Assembly: GCA_046051225.1 (NCBI GenBank)
Contig: JBJOOR010000001.1
Span: 62,001 to 126,000, forward strand
Direction: 5' to 3'
Source: CAIODY01 sp046051225
Lineage (GTDB): Bacteria > Bacteroidota > Bacteroidia > Chitinophagales > CAIODY01
DNA: 64,000 nt
Positions 1 to 9,592 of this stretch are shown in pieces (position 1 is the stretch's first letter; every line of letters begins with the position of its first letter). Under the pieces are notes generated by a model that saw only the letters and a list, made by a program, of their open reading frames with translations, ran no database searches and was not told where the DNA came from. Position numbers and translations under genes: made by a program.

Positions 1-1
1 T

Positions 2-370
2 TATAAAATCATTGCATTAAAAAACAATGATGGATTTAATTATGATTCTTATTTGGTGTACTATACATCAGGCGATAAAATTATTTTATTCGATTTCTTT
101 TTTAGCAATCAAAATTCAGCAAATCTGTTGATAGGCTATATTAAAAATTTGCTTGCCGAAAAAAAACTGAAAGGTATTATATGCTTTTGTCAAGAAAATT
201 CAGCTTACAGTAAAACACTTAATAGTATTGGTTTTATAAGCAATCCATTTAATAAAGGACCTTTATCTGAAAAGACGCCGTTTATATTTTATTCAACTGA
301 TGAAAAAATGAACAATTCCAATCATTCAAAATTATGGGGCATAAATTCCTTTGATCATGATGCAATGTAA
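2..370 (+). CDS. C-terminal part of a GNAT/FemAB-like acyltransferase (5' truncated by window edge)
   Basis: The frame is open to the left edge, so the start codon lies outside the window; 122 residues are visible. The strand order (a motif like YYTSGDKIILFDFFF, then a helix with LLAEKKLKGIICFCQ, then a tail containing W followed by the acidic motif FDHDAM) resembles the C-terminal half of GNAT-fold proteins found in Bacteroidota polysaccharide loci. The acyl-CoA binding core is not visible, so the family call is an inference. It is the only plus-strand gene at this end and is convergent with the minus-strand glycan cluster, 40 bp away. Confidence 0.5.
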   Translation, partial: YKIIALKNNDGFNYDSYLVYYTSGDKIILFDFFFSNQNSANLLIGYIKNLLAEKKLKGIICFCQENSAYSKTLNSIGFISNPFNKGPLSEKTPFIFYSTDEKMNNSNHSKLWGINSFDHDAM

Positions 371-410
371 AATATTTGTCGAAAATCGCCCCTTAATTCA
401 CATCAAACTC

Positions 411-1556
411 TTATAAATGCACATGCCCTACCAAAAATTTACAAGCCAAATAAATCACATTTCGTTGTAATAAAACAGGGCCATTTAAGCCAATAACGTT
501 ATAAGGCGGAAATATTACGCATATTAATACAGCAAAAAACAAATATGATTTTAACACAGCCGCTCCTCTTAATTGCAGAATAATATATACCGAAATGAAA
601 ACTTCTAACAGCATAAATGAGCCCGACCTAGTAATATCTAACACTATTAACGAACCAACCGACATTGCCATTAACAACAATAAACTAATAAAAAATAATG
701 CATACTTCTTTTCTGAAAGCAATACATAAAATTTATAGGCAATTAAAATCCAAAAACCTTCAAAAAATGTGAATACACCTATCGGAGCTATTTCCAAATT
801 CGATAACAAAAAAGATTCAACATGGCTAGTACCAAAGCCTGCATACTGCAAATATATTCTTGCTAAAACATATACAAGCATAGCCACTATAATTACTATT
901 GATTTTTTTTGCGGTATTAATAAATCTTTCAGCGACTTATTTTCAGTAAAATAATTTTTTATTTGCCAGTAAAAAACAGGATATACTAAAGACAGAAAGG
1001 CTCGTTCGTCTGTCCAAGCAGCTAATGTTGCCAACAAAAAAATAAGCCAATTATTTTTTGAATAAATACATAAAAATAAAAACAAAAATGCCCAACCCGA
1101 AAAGTAGGAATACAAATCGGTAAAGCAGGCTGTACCAAAATAAACCGATGTGGCACCTAATGCTATATAAAATGCAAGTAGTCTATCATTGGTACTCTTC
1201 CATGCATAATCAATTATAAAATAGATAAATAAAATGCCCAATAAAAATTGTAGTAAATAAATTCCAATTTCATTTAAATGAAATATTCGAGCAATGATAG
1301 GCACCGTTAATCTGAATGTTTTTTTTGCTTCGTGCGATACTGGATTTACCCCCTCATAAGTTTTATAAATAGTACTTGAATGAACCTGCTTCATTACTGT
1401 AACCCAATATGGATGCTGAAAATAATCGGGTTGAAACAAATAATTAAAATAAGGCGTAGAGCATATCATTGCCAATACAAACAGATAGATAGTAAATTTT
1501 ATTTTCCAATTTTTCGATTGCAATTCAGCATTAAAATAATTTTTTAGCCTAATCAT
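411..1556 (-). CDS. polytopic membrane protein of glycan cluster, function unknown
   Basis: A 381-residue protein with about ten to eleven hydrophobic segments spread over its whole length and short connecting loops. One inter-membrane loop has the acidic/basic motif WTDERAF near residues 185-191. No sequence signature of a flippase (Wzx) or polymerase (Wzy) could be assigned with confidence, although a Wzy/EpsG-like or GT-C-like role would fit its place as the last gene of a minus-strand glycan locus. It follows the 646-residue membrane protein by only 5 bp, so the two are almost certainly co-transcribed and probably act together in the inner membrane. Confidence 0.75.
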   Translation of the reverse strand: MIRLKNYFNAELQSKNWKIKFTIYLFVLAMICSTPYFNYLFQPDYFQHPYWVTVMKQVHSSTIYKTYEGVNPVSHEAKKTFRLTVPIIARIFHLNEIGIYLLQFLLGILFIYFIIDYAWKSTNDRLLAFYIALGATSVYFGTACFTDLYSYFSGWAFLFLFLCIYSKNNWLIFLLATLAAWTDERAFLSLVYPVFYWQIKNYFTENKSLKDLLIPQKKSIVIIVAMLVYVLARIYLQYAGFGTSHVESFLLSNLEIAPIGVFTFFEGFWILIAYKFYVLLSEKKYALFFISLLLLMAMSVGSLIVLDITRSGSFMLLEVFISVYIILQLRGAAVLKSYLFFAVLICVIFPPYNVIGLNGPVLLQRNVIYLACKFLVGHVHL

Positions 1557-1561
1557 ATTAT

Positions 1562-3502
1562 TTATTTTATTGTTTTTTCAATATACAATGTTTCATTCGA
1601 TGCTTTATCGTGGCTACAAATTACATATAATGAATCAATTGATGCTGGAAGTGTAATATCTTTTGATGTAATAATAAATTGCAAATGATGCAGCTTTACA
1701 AATTCGAGTTGCGAATTATCGTAGGAAACAAATTCATGTTTCTCTTCTTGCTGTTTTACAAACTCCATAAATAGCGATAACTTCAAATACATTTCTCTTT
1801 TAAATTTATCTGCCTTATATAATTTATACGAATTTAAAGAAAATAGAATGGGCGAAGTATTCAATTCGGCTAATGGCAAAGCCATAAATTTTATGATAGG
1901 CGAATTTTGAAATTTACCAATATAAGCATTTGAATCGCATAAAAAACCACCTTTCCAATTGGGCTTTATATTGTTTTGAATGGTTGTAACATATTGTTTT
2001 GAATACTTGTTGCCACTATGATAAAAACAAGCATTGGCTAATGGAAATGGATTGAACTTTATAGAAAAAAGTGTAATGACCACAAACACTCCTAATGCAA
2101 AAGTAGCTTGCCATTTTGAATGGCTAAACATGGCCAACACAACAATAAAAACACCAATTAAAACAATGGGTAATGATGTATTTAAAAAAACTTGCCAACC
2201 ATTCACATCACAACACAAAAAGCTTGAGCCTACAAAACCTGCTATGGTTAAAAAAACAATAAACGGTGTTAATTCTTTTACTACCAAAGGCAATCGTTTT
2301 TTCAGATTTGGAAAAACAAAATATACCAACCCAAAAAAAACAATAAATACAGAAAATAAAATAGATACTTCTATTAGAAATGAAGGGACATAGTTACATA
2401 TATTCAACAAAGTTTCTTTGTCTAACTTTACTTGATATGCATTATACTTAAAGGCAGGTGCAAATATTTTAAATAGTGCCAACTGGCTTACTATTAAAAA
2501 AAACAATACACCCCAATTTAAAAGCATGTTATACTTTTTTTGTTTCCATTTTTTGGTAACCAACCAATAAAAACTCTCTATACCTAATGCCATAACAACT
2601 ACTGGTAATGCTACATACGAAAACACAACCAATACAAACAGTGGAAACCACTTGTACTTTTCTAGCGATGAAATAATTAAAAAAAACGAAATGGAAGCAA
2701 ATAAATAATAGTCAATCAATTTTGGATGTGCCATTGGCGATTGAGTTAAATAATAGTAGTGGAATTTATCGCCCAAAATAAATCCTTTGCAAATTAAAAT
2801 AAATAATGCACCAATGAAAGCTATTACAACATGCAATTTAAATTTTATCAATATGGTATATACCATGTATGATGTAGTACCAAATAGAATGGGAAATGCT
2901 ACGTACATCATAGCATTAATAGTGCTAATGGCAAAATATTGTTTTACAAATGCAGCTAGCCAAAAATGAAAAAAATGATACGATGTAATACCATTAAATT
3001 TAGTATCAAATTTATTTAAAAAAATATAATAGTTCTCTTGCCCATTATCAACCAACGATTGAACAATATCGGTATAAAAAGTATAATCTGAATAATACGA
3101 AATTGTATCGCCCCATACATGTTTTGCCTCCCAATCGAATCCAATAAAATATATTACCCAGATAAAACAAAAGGCAATTAACCAAGTTAATGATTTCATT
3201 TCAGTTTTATCAAAAATTGAATTTTTGATTACCGAATTAGCTTTGTTAAAATAGGTATACAAATAAAATGCAACGGCTAAAACTAGTAATATTGCATTAA
3301 CCGAAGCACCTTTGGTTTTATAAATACTATACAGCGATACCAATATTATTAGGCCCGATAAAAATTTAAAAAATACAGTTTCTGATTTTTTGAATTTTGA
3401 TAAATTAGTTTGTAACAAAAAAAATGAACCTACGCAATAAGCAATAAAAACAAATAATGCTGCAATTATAAACGGCATTATAAAAATTTGAAATGAATCC
3501 AT
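1562..3502 (-). CDS. large polytopic membrane protein with C-terminal soluble domain, GT-C-like
   Basis: A 646-residue protein with roughly twelve membrane segments in residues 1-480 and a soluble tail of about 150 residues. The first large loop after the early membrane segments carries acidic residues (FDWEAKHVWGDTISYYSDY), the place where GT-C glycosyltransferases hold their catalytic aspartate. The topology (many helices then a periplasmic domain) is that of lipid-linked sugar transferases, but no family-specific motif was recognised, so GT-C is an inference. It lies 57 bp downstream of wecE and 5 bp upstream of another membrane protein in the same operon. Confidence 0.7.
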   Translation of the reverse strand: MDSFQIFIMPFIIAALFVFIAYCVGSFFLLQTNLSKFKKSETVFFKFLSGLIILVSLYSIYKTKGASVNAILLVLAVAFYLYTYFNKANSVIKNSIFDKTEMKSLTWLIAFCFIWVIYFIGFDWEAKHVWGDTISYYSDYTFYTDIVQSLVDNGQENYYIFLNKFDTKFNGITSYHFFHFWLAAFVKQYFAISTINAMMYVAFPILFGTTSYMVYTILIKFKLHVVIAFIGALFILICKGFILGDKFHYYYLTQSPMAHPKLIDYYLFASISFFLIISSLEKYKWFPLFVLVVFSYVALPVVVMALGIESFYWLVTKKWKQKKYNMLLNWGVLFFLIVSQLALFKIFAPAFKYNAYQVKLDKETLLNICNYVPSFLIEVSILFSVFIVFFGLVYFVFPNLKKRLPLVVKELTPFIVFLTIAGFVGSSFLCCDVNGWQVFLNTSLPIVLIGVFIVVLAMFSHSKWQATFALGVFVVITLFSIKFNPFPLANACFYHSGNKYSKQYVTTIQNNIKPNWKGGFLCDSNAYIGKFQNSPIIKFMALPLAELNTSPILFSLNSYKLYKADKFKREMYLKLSLFMEFVKQQEEKHEFVSYDNSQLEFVKLHHLQFIITSKDITLPASIDSLYVICSHDKASNETLYIEKTIK

Positions 3503-3559
3503 AATGATTATTTATAAACAAATAATTAAAACATTGCATAATAGATGTATCGAGAAGAA

Positions 3560-4696
3560 TTATTTCCTATCGTAAAAATTGAAAATCGTTTTGCAAATCG
3601 TTTTTATTTGTTCTTCGTTTAGTTCAAAATACATGGGCAGTCGCAACAAACAATCGGCAAAATGATCTGTATTAGGTAACTCTCTACCATCGTGTTTGCT
3701 TTCATAAAATGGACTTTTATGTAATGATAAATAATGAAATACTGCGTTAATATTTTCCGATTTAAGATGCGCAATTAAATTGCTTCGTTGTTGTAAATTA
3801 TTGCAAACCAAATAAAACATGTGCCCATTATTAGTAGCATAATTGGGTATTACAGGCAATTTAAAATATCCTTTTTGTTCTCCTTCGGCTAAAATTGTTT
3901 TATACAAATTCCACGATTGTTTTCGTTTGGTTTGTATTTCATCTAAATTTTCTAATTGAGCAAATAAAAATGCTGCAATAATATCGCTTGGTAAAAATGA
4001 TGAGCCCATGTCAACCCAACCATATTTATCTACTTCGCCTCTAAAAAATTTACTTCTATTAGTTCCTTTTTCTCTAATTATCTCGGCTCTATCAATAAAT
4101 TGTTCATCGTTTATTACCAACATACCACCTTCGCCACTTATTATATTTTTTGTTTCATGAAAACTAAAAGCAGCCATGTGACCAATGCGGCCCAATGGTT
4201 TGCCCTTATAATAGCTATCAATGGCTTGTGCTGCATCTTCTACCACAAATAAATTATATTTTTTTGCCAATTCCATTATTGCATCCATATCGCAAGCTAC
4301 GCCAGCATAATGCACAGGTACAATTACTTTGGTTTTAGATGTAATTAATTTTTCAATTTCATTTACATCCATATTGGGCTCGGCTTTATTGCTATCGCAA
4401 AATATTATTTTTGCACCCCTAAGCACAAACGCATTTGATGTAGATACAAATGTGTAGGATGGCATAATTACTTCATCGCCTTCTTTAATATTAAGCAGCA
4501 GGGCAGCCATTTCTAAAGCGTCGGTGCAACTAGTGGTAAGCAATACTTTTTTAAACCCAAATTTTTGTTCGAAAAATTGATGACATTTTTTTGTAAAAAT
4601 ACCATCACCTGATATTTTTCCTGATAGTACAGCCTGATAGATATAATGCCCTTCTTTGCCTGTTAAGTATGGTTTGTTAAATGGAATATGGCTCAT
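3560..4696 (-). CDS. wecE: dTDP-4-amino-4,6-dideoxygalactose transaminase (WecE/RffA type)
   Basis: A 378-residue PLP-dependent sugar aminotransferase of the DegT/DnrJ/EryC1/StrS family. The whole length resembles E. coli WecE: GDGIFTKKC near residue 30, EGDEVIMPSYTFVST (72-86), VHYAGVACDMD (128-138), VVEDAAQ with Asp154 that contacts the pyridine nitrogen, and SFHETKN with the Schiff-base Lys183, followed by IIREKGTNRSKFFRG. The expected reaction is transfer of an amino group from glutamate to C4 of dTDP-4-keto-6-deoxyglucose, giving dTDP-Fuc4N. The dTDP-sugar precursors (RmlA/RmlB) are not in the window. Neighbouring acyl-, formyl- and methyltransferases could modify the product. Confidence 0.93.
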   Translation of the reverse strand: MSHIPFNKPYLTGKEGHYIYQAVLSGKISGDGIFTKKCHQFFEQKFGFKKVLLTTSCTDALEMAALLLNIKEGDEVIMPSYTFVSTSNAFVLRGAKIIFCDSNKAEPNMDVNEIEKLITSKTKVIVPVHYAGVACDMDAIMELAKKYNLFVVEDAAQAIDSYYKGKPLGRIGHMAAFSFHETKNIISGEGGMLVINDEQFIDRAEIIREKGTNRSKFFRGEVDKYGWVDMGSSFLPSDIIAAFLFAQLENLDEIQTKRKQSWNLYKTILAEGEQKGYFKLPVIPNYATNNGHMFYLVCNNLQQRSNLIAHLKSENINAVFHYLSLHKSPFYESKHDGRELPNTDHFADCLLRLPMYFELNEEQIKTICKTIFNFYDRK

Positions 4697-4702
4697 TTAT
4701 TT

Positions 4703-5509
4703 TTATTTTTGAAATACTACAATACAGCTTGCGCCGAATTGTTTTGCTTGTTTCTTTTGTATTGTTGTTATTTCTTTTTTATTGAAAATTTGAAATATTT
4801 TATCCAAAACTCCTTCAGAATTATGTTGTTTAGATTCAGCTTTAACTATTTCTTCATCAGTTCTTTTCCTTCCAAACAAATACGGTATTCTTCTTAAAAT
4901 AAAAGTTGGTATGACTAAATATCCAAAAAAGTAGCTTTGATAAATTGGAATAAGTTCACACTTTTTACCTAAGTTGACTAATTCTGTTAATGTATACCTA
5001 CGGGCATGTTTACCAAAATCATCTACATCATTCCAAAGCCATTGATATGTTGGCACTGTTATAACCAACCTGCCGCCAACAGGTAATTTTTTAACTAATT
5101 TTTTAAAAAAAAATTCATCGCTAACTATATGTTCTAATACATCAAATAGAGTAATAATCTCAACTTTGTGTTTTTCAAATTCAAAATCTTCAAACAATAA
5201 ATTATATACTTCCTCTATTCCCCTTTTTTTGGCATTTAAACATCCACTATATCCTGGTTCAACTAAATATATTTTTTTATTGGTAAAATTTTCAGACATC
5301 CATTTTGCCTGAAGTCCATTTCCTCCTCCAATATCAGCGATGTTTCCATCTACTAAATAATTTTTTAATGTGCTTGTGATTACATTGTTGCGATGTTTAA
5401 ACCAAAAACTAGATTCTTCAACATTAAAACTATTGTCATGACCTGTCTCGGGATAACGTTCGTATTGATTTTGAGTAGTTACCCAAATATTGTTTTTATC
5501 TAAATACAT
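4703..5509 (-). CDS. class I SAM-dependent methyltransferase
   Basis: A 268-residue protein with the Rossmann-type SAM site: motif I ADIGGGNGLQA (about residues 58-68), an acidic end to strand two (YLVEPG), and motif IV TLFDVLEHI followed by LPVGGRLVITVPTYQWLW, the pattern of Methyltransf_11/23 enzymes acting on small molecules or glycans. Two consecutive start codons exist (TTG then ATG); I chose the ATG. The gene starts 4 bp after the stop of the upstream propeller protein, so translation is probably coupled. The acceptor is unknown; a sugar hydroxyl in the locus product is the simplest guess. Confidence 0.82.
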   Translation of the reverse strand: MYLDKNNIWVTTQNQYERYPETGHDNSFNVEESSFWFKHRNNVITSTLKNYLVDGNIADIGGGNGLQAKWMSENFTNKKIYLVEPGYSGCLNAKKRGIEEVYNLLFEDFEFEKHKVEIITLFDVLEHIVSDEFFFKKLVKKLPVGGRLVITVPTYQWLWNDVDDFGKHARRYTLTELVNLGKKCELIPIYQSYFFGYLVIPTFILRRIPYLFGRKRTDEEIVKAESKQHNSEGVLDKIFQIFNKKEITTIQKKQAKQFGASCIVVFQK

Positions 5510-5513
5510 CAAA

Positions 5514-6416
5514 TTATTGTTTTTCTAAAATTGCGATTCCAAAACCTGTTTTCCCATAACCATTTCCACTGTATAACATATATCTTCTTTCTTTATAATC
5601 GAAAACATACGGGTAACAAATCATATCACTATCCCAACTATTTTCCGTAATATCAATTCCAATTTCATCATCCTTTCTTATCCAAGTTTTCCCATCTTGA
5701 CTTTCAGCATATCCAATTCTATACTTTACTCCTCTAAAGCAATAGAACATTTTATACAATCCCTCTTCTTTTATCACACATGGTTTTGAGAAAGCATAAT
5801 CCAAATCATCTGTATCAAGACAAATAATATTTGTTCTATCCCAATTTATGCCATCATTACTTTCAGCATATTTTAATGGATGAATCATATCTTTAATCTC
5901 TGGTCCCCATTGCTTGTGAGAACCATACCACATTTTATATTTTCCTTCATCAAATATTATAAATGGATAGGATAATGAATAGGGGTCAATAATATTTCTA
6001 TCCATAGTTGGTCCTTCATATTCACGAATAAAATCTGTTTGTCCTTTTCTTCTTTTCACATATCCAATACTATTTCTGAATGGAACATTTTTCGGCAAAT
6101 TCCACCCTAAATAATATAAATATTCTTCATCGTTCTTTTCAATATAACAACCTAAAGAAATACCATTATCATCAAATGCTCCAATTTTCCCAGGGCTTAT
6201 TACTGGTTTATCTGAAATATTAATTACTTCAAAATTGTTTTCAAAATCTACATCTACGTATCCAACATAGGCAATATTTTCGATATTTCTGCAACTAAAA
6301 TATATACGAAAAATGCTGTTGCCAATGTTAATAGGCAAGGCATTTGCAGCATGCGTCATCATCCATTCATGTTGTCCTTCTGCACAAAAAATACGTTTTA
6401 ATTTTTTCCAATTCAT
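5514..6416 (-). CDS. GH43-like five-bladed beta-propeller protein
   Basis: A 300-residue soluble protein without a signal peptide. Repeating blade motifs are visible: a conserved Asp after the first blade (GAFDDNGIS), then YKMWYGSH, KPCVIKEEGLYKMFYCFRG, and YVFDYKERRYMLYSGNGYGKTGFG near the C-terminus. This is the pattern of the glycosyl-hydrolase-43/62/DUF377-like propellers that occur in O-antigen loci and are often fused to, or neighbours of, formyltransferase domains. In related loci their precise reaction is unproven; a sugar-binding or glycosidase/phosphorylase-like role is inferred. It is 2 bp from the next gene on the right-hand side, inside a tightly packed operon. Confidence 0.78.
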   Translation of the reverse strand: MNWKKLKRIFCAEGQHEWMMTHAANALPINIGNSIFRIYFSCRNIENIAYVGYVDVDFENNFEVINISDKPVISPGKIGAFDDNGISLGCYIEKNDEEYLYYLGWNLPKNVPFRNSIGYVKRRKGQTDFIREYEGPTMDRNIIDPYSLSYPFIIFDEGKYKMWYGSHKQWGPEIKDMIHPLKYAESNDGINWDRTNIICLDTDDLDYAFSKPCVIKEEGLYKMFYCFRGVKYRIGYAESQDGKTWIRKDDEIGIDITENSWDSDMICYPYVFDYKERRYMLYSGNGYGKTGFGIAILEKQ

Positions 6417-6418
6417 AC

Positions 6419-7093
6419 TTATGATATTTGAATTTCGGTGCTTTTTTTCTTGTATAAAGTTGATTGAGCAGGTAGATAGACTTCTTCGGGTTGAGTATTT
6501 TTCATAATAATTGCACCAGCAGCTATTAGAGTAAAATTGGCAATTGTAATATCATCACGTAAAGTAGCATTTACACCTATAAATACATTATTACATATTC
6601 TGGTAAATCCTGAAACTACAACATGCGATGTCAAGAAATTATGATTGCCAATTTTAACATCATGCCCTATGTGATTACCACTCCAAAAAACATTATTTGA
6701 ACCAATTGATACAAATGGTTGTATAGTATTGTCTTCTAAAATTAGATTATTATCACCAATTGGTTCGTGTGTTAAAAAAGAACATTTAGAACTAATATAG
6801 TTTGGAAGAAAATAGCCCTTAGCCTTAATTTCATTATATTTATTTTCTCGAATAATATTCATTTTATTATATCCAATTGCCACAAATGCAGAGTATTCAT
6901 TGGGAGGATACAAGCGCTCTATCTCTTGAAATGGGACTACTTTTAAACCACAATATATTGGCTCGGTAATGTATTCTTCATCAACTGAAAAAGCCACTAC
7001 CTCATACTCACTATCATTCGTAAAAAAATAGTGTGCTAATTTTGCATTTCCAGTATTGCCAATGATAATTATTTTTTTACTCATATTATTCAT
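6419..7093 (-). CDS. NeuD/PglD-like sugar N- or O-acyltransferase (left-handed beta-helix)
   Basis: A 224-residue two-domain protein. Residues 1-85 form a small Rossmann-like nucleotide-sugar domain (KKIIIIGNTGNAKLA), and the rest is a hexapeptide-repeat beta-helix with the catalytic-type histidine in GNHIGHDVKIGNHNF. The closing motif LIAAGAIIMKN matches NeuD/PglD/QdtC-type enzymes that move acetyl from acetyl-CoA to the 4-amino group of nucleotide sugars or to sialic-acid hydroxyls. With WecE in the same operon, N-acetylation of a 4-amino-4,6-dideoxy sugar is the most economical reading, but this is inferred. The alternative start is Met4. Confidence 0.85.
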   Translation of the reverse strand: MNNMSKKIIIIGNTGNAKLAHYFFTNDSEYEVVAFSVDEEYITEPIYCGLKVVPFQEIERLYPPNEYSAFVAIGYNKMNIIRENKYNEIKAKGYFLPNYISSKCSFLTHEPIGDNNLILEDNTIQPFVSIGSNNVFWSGNHIGHDVKIGNHNFLTSHVVVSGFTRICNNVFIGVNATLRDDITIANFTLIAAGAIIMKNTQPEEVYLPAQSTLYKKKSTEIQIS

Positions 7094-7100
7094 AATTTGT

Positions 7101-7922
7101 TTAGTATGATTTTATATTTTTTTCTTGACGTCGACTTCTAAAAGAGTTTACACTTTCAGGTACAGCAGAGTCGTAACCTAAAAATTTGTTTAAAAACAAA
7201 TCATCTTTATACTTTCCATTAAGCATTTTTGGTAAATCAATTTGTTGCTTTATAATAGGCTTTACGTACATATTATTTACCCCTCTTCTAATATTGTTTG
7301 AACTATTATAGCCTGCTTTATGGAAAATCATACTATCAAAAAATATTACTGAACCAGCTTTTGCATTTACCTGAACTGCACTTTTTTGGATATATTGTTT
7401 TGAGGGGCTATGGTCTATTTTTTGTGAATATGGTAACACAAATGTTCCCCCTGTTTTTTCATTAAAATCATCTAAACAATAAAACATATTACATCCCATT
7501 GGTTCAGATGAAACCCAATTTTGATAAGGCAAATCTCTATGCCAACTACTTTGATGATGCTCTTCATTTGGCATATTGATAACTCCATTTTGCAAATGAA
7601 GAACATAATACCCACCCAAAATTTGTTCAACCAAATCAAGCATGTTTTTTTTTGTAGCCAACTTCAAATAAGGCTCTGAATAGCACAACAATGCTCTTGC
7701 CATATATTCTTCATTAATTGAAATTAAATTTTGTTTTCCAAACTCAATCTCTTGTAAATCATATACTCTGTGTAGTTCTGATTTCAACACAATTAATTCT
7801 TCATTAGTAAGCGCATTTCCAATAATTGTATAGCCTAAATTTTTAAACTCTTCAATATGTAAATCAGCAGAAGAACTGATTTCAGTTTGTTTATTTATTC
7901 CGTATGATTTTAGGTCTTTCAT
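7101..7922 (-). CDS. phytanoyl-CoA dioxygenase (PhyH)-family Fe(II)/2-oxoglutarate oxygenase
   Basis: About 273 residues. The iron-binding facial triad can be read: HxD in SSWHRDLPYQNW and the distal His in MIFHKAGYN, followed about ten residues later by Arg in NIRRGVNNMY, which would hold 2-oxoglutarate. PhyH-family members in glycan or lipid loci hydroxylate small substrates. I use the in-frame ATG two codons inside the longest frame, which starts with TTG. The gene sits between the GT2 gene (14 bp) and the NeuD-like gene (7 bp). A hydroxylase is unusual in an O-antigen-type locus and suggests a modified sugar or acyl group in the final polymer. Confidence 0.85.
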   Translation of the reverse strand: MKDLKSYGINKQTEISSSADLHIEEFKNLGYTIIGNALTNEELIVLKSELHRVYDLQEIEFGKQNLISINEEYMARALLCYSEPYLKLATKKNMLDLVEQILGGYYVLHLQNGVINMPNEEHHQSSWHRDLPYQNWVSSEPMGCNMFYCLDDFNEKTGGTFVLPYSQKIDHSPSKQYIQKSAVQVNAKAGSVIFFDSMIFHKAGYNSSNNIRRGVNNMYVKPIIKQQIDLPKMLNGKYKDDLFLNKFLGYDSAVPESVNSFRSRRQEKNIKSY

Positions 7923-7936
7923 AGCCAATAACCTTT

Positions 7937-8860
7937 TTAATTTATTTTTTGTTCTATTATGTATTTCGGACGATTTTTTGATTGCTCAAATGTTTTACCA
8001 ACGTATATCCCTACTATTCCTAGTGATGTTAAAATTATTCCTAAAGAGAATAACATCATAACAAAAATACTTGCCCATCCTGATGCAAAACCAAAAAACA
8101 AAGCATACATCACTATACCAAGTATTGATAAAAATGAAATTACAGAAATGAGTAGCCCAAAATATACAAACAATCTTAAGATTTTATCACTTTGTGATAC
8201 AATACCATCAATTGCATGGTTAACCAACTTTTTAAACCCATAAGATGACTTCCCTTCAAATCTATCTAAATGTTCTATTTCAATATAGCTATGTGAAAAG
8301 CCCATCCACCTTAAAACCATTAAATAATGACGATGATAATCATTAAACTGGTTGAAATTATTTACAACTTTTCGTGATAAAATTGAATACGAACCAACAT
8401 TGTTAAACGATTTGTAATTTTTATTATCAACTAAATAATTAAAAACTCTGTTAAATATACCAGCGGTAATATTTTTAAACCATGAATGTTTACGATATAA
8501 TTTTCTTGTATAAACTATTTCATAACCCTGCTTTATTAAAGATAATAATTGAGGTATATATGTTGGGTTGTCTTGCAAATCACAATCCATTACAATCACA
8601 TAGTCGCCTTGTGCTAAATTTAAGCCAGCAGTTATTGCGTAATGCTGACCAAAATTTCTACTCAATTTTATTCCAACAATTTTTTTATCATGTTCACAAA
8701 TTTGTTGAATCACTTGCCACGAATTATCAGAACCACAATCTTCAACCAACACAATTTCGTAATCAATTTGCAATGGTAATACAGCAGCATGAACCTGTTT
8801 GACTAATTCAGGTATAATTTTTTCGGCGTTATATACAGGGCTTACTACTGATAAATGCAT
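7937..8860 (-). CDS. GT2 glycosyltransferase, polyprenyl-phosphate sugar transferase type (ArnC/GtrB/DPM1-like)
   Basis: A 307-residue protein with a GT-A domain (SVVSPVYNAE at the N-terminus, EDCGSDNSW, VIMDCDLQDNP as the DXD region near residues 90-100) followed by two membrane helices at about 230-285 and the ending NRPKYIIEQ. This layout is that of enzymes moving a sugar from a nucleotide donor onto undecaprenyl phosphate at the cytoplasmic face of the inner membrane. It would supply a lipid-linked donor to the polytopic GT-C-like proteins in the same locus. There are 36 bp between it and the formyltransferase gene. Confidence 0.9.
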   Translation of the reverse strand: MHLSVVSPVYNAEKIIPELVKQVHAAVLPLQIDYEIVLVEDCGSDNSWQVIQQICEHDKKIVGIKLSRNFGQHYAITAGLNLAQGDYVIVMDCDLQDNPTYIPQLLSLIKQGYEIVYTRKLYRKHSWFKNITAGIFNRVFNYLVDNKNYKSFNNVGSYSILSRKVVNNFNQFNDYHRHYLMVLRWMGFSHSYIEIEHLDRFEGKSSYGFKKLVNHAIDGIVSQSDKILRLFVYFGLLISVISFLSILGIVMYALFFGFASGWASIFVMMLFSLGIILTSLGIVGIYVGKTFEQSKNRPKYIIEQKIN

Positions 8861-8896
8861 AACTTATTCAATGCTACAAAGTAAATAAAATGAATC

Positions 8897-9592
8897 TTAC
8901 AAAACATTAATTTTTTCAAATACTTGTTGCCAGTTTTTTGAAGAATTATATTGGTGTAAAATATCGGGTGTAATAATTGTTTCAAAATTATTAATTAAAT
9001 AGGGTTGTGTTTTAGATTCAAATTTGGTTTGTTGCAATAGAATGGCATTAAGCACTGTGATACAACATATTTTAAAAATAGAATCCTTTAGTATTTCAAT
9101 ATCAACTTTTTTCCAATCCGATACAGGAATAATTCCTTGTGAAATAATTAAACCTGAATCTTTTTCGGCAATAACAAAATGGGATGATGCGCCAACAAAA
9201 CTTGCATTTATTTCTTTTGCTTTTAGTATAGTTTTTATTCCAATTGAGCCTTTAAAGGCTGGTAATATTGAGTAGTGGGGGTTAATAAATTTGATGTTTG
9301 AAAACTGTTGTAAAGTTTCGGCATCAATTATTTTATGAAATGTGGTGATGATAATATCGGGTTTAAAATCAGCAATTGCATCTCTAAATGTTTGTGGTTG
9401 CTGCTGTGTGTAATCAACTATTTTATGGTCGATATTATTTTGCTTTGCAAAATTTATTGCTTTGCAATTTCTATCAGCTAACACACCACATATTGATACA
9501 TCAACTTGTAGCTGCTGCAATGCATAATGTATAAATTGCATAGTACCGCCGCCGCCTGATGCTAAAAATAATATGTTCAATTTTTTGTTCAA
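8897..9592 (-). CDS. formyltransferase-fold protein (PurN-like), probable sugar formyltransferase
   Basis: A 231-residue protein of the formyl_transf_N fold. The three catalytic residues of the family can be read: Asn and His in INPHYSILPAFKG and Asp in AEKDSGLIISQG. The N-terminal glycine-rich stretch ASGGGGTMQF matches PurN-type phosphate-binding loops. It could be the purine enzyme GART, but its position between two glycosyltransferases in a glycan operon with WecE favours N-formylation of an amino sugar. The start is TTG, overlapping the upstream stop codon in a TTGA tetramer; an internal TTG four codons later is the alternative. Confidence 0.75.
   Translation of the reverse strand: MNKKLNILFLASGGGGTMQFIHYALQQLQVDVSICGVLADRNCKAINFAKQNNIDHKIVDYTQQQPQTFRDAIADFKPDIIITTFHKIIDAETLQQFSNIKFINPHYSILPAFKGSIGIKTILKAKEINASFVGASSHFVIAEKDSGLIISQGIIPVSDWKKVDIEILKDSIFKICCITVLNAILLQQTKFESKTQPYLINNFETIITPDILHQYNSSKNWQQVFEKINVL

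Noticed and set aside
2034..2393. 119-residue plus-strand frame inside the large membrane protein gene
   Set aside because: Asn/Lys/Thr-rich shadow with no fold pattern; the minus-strand frame has regular membrane helices and continuous coding character.
8897..9592. Housekeeping phosphoribosylglycinamide formyltransferase (PurN)
   Set aside because: Not excluded, but location inside a translationally coupled glycan operon and divergence at the N-terminus favour a sugar substrate; recorded as an alternative.
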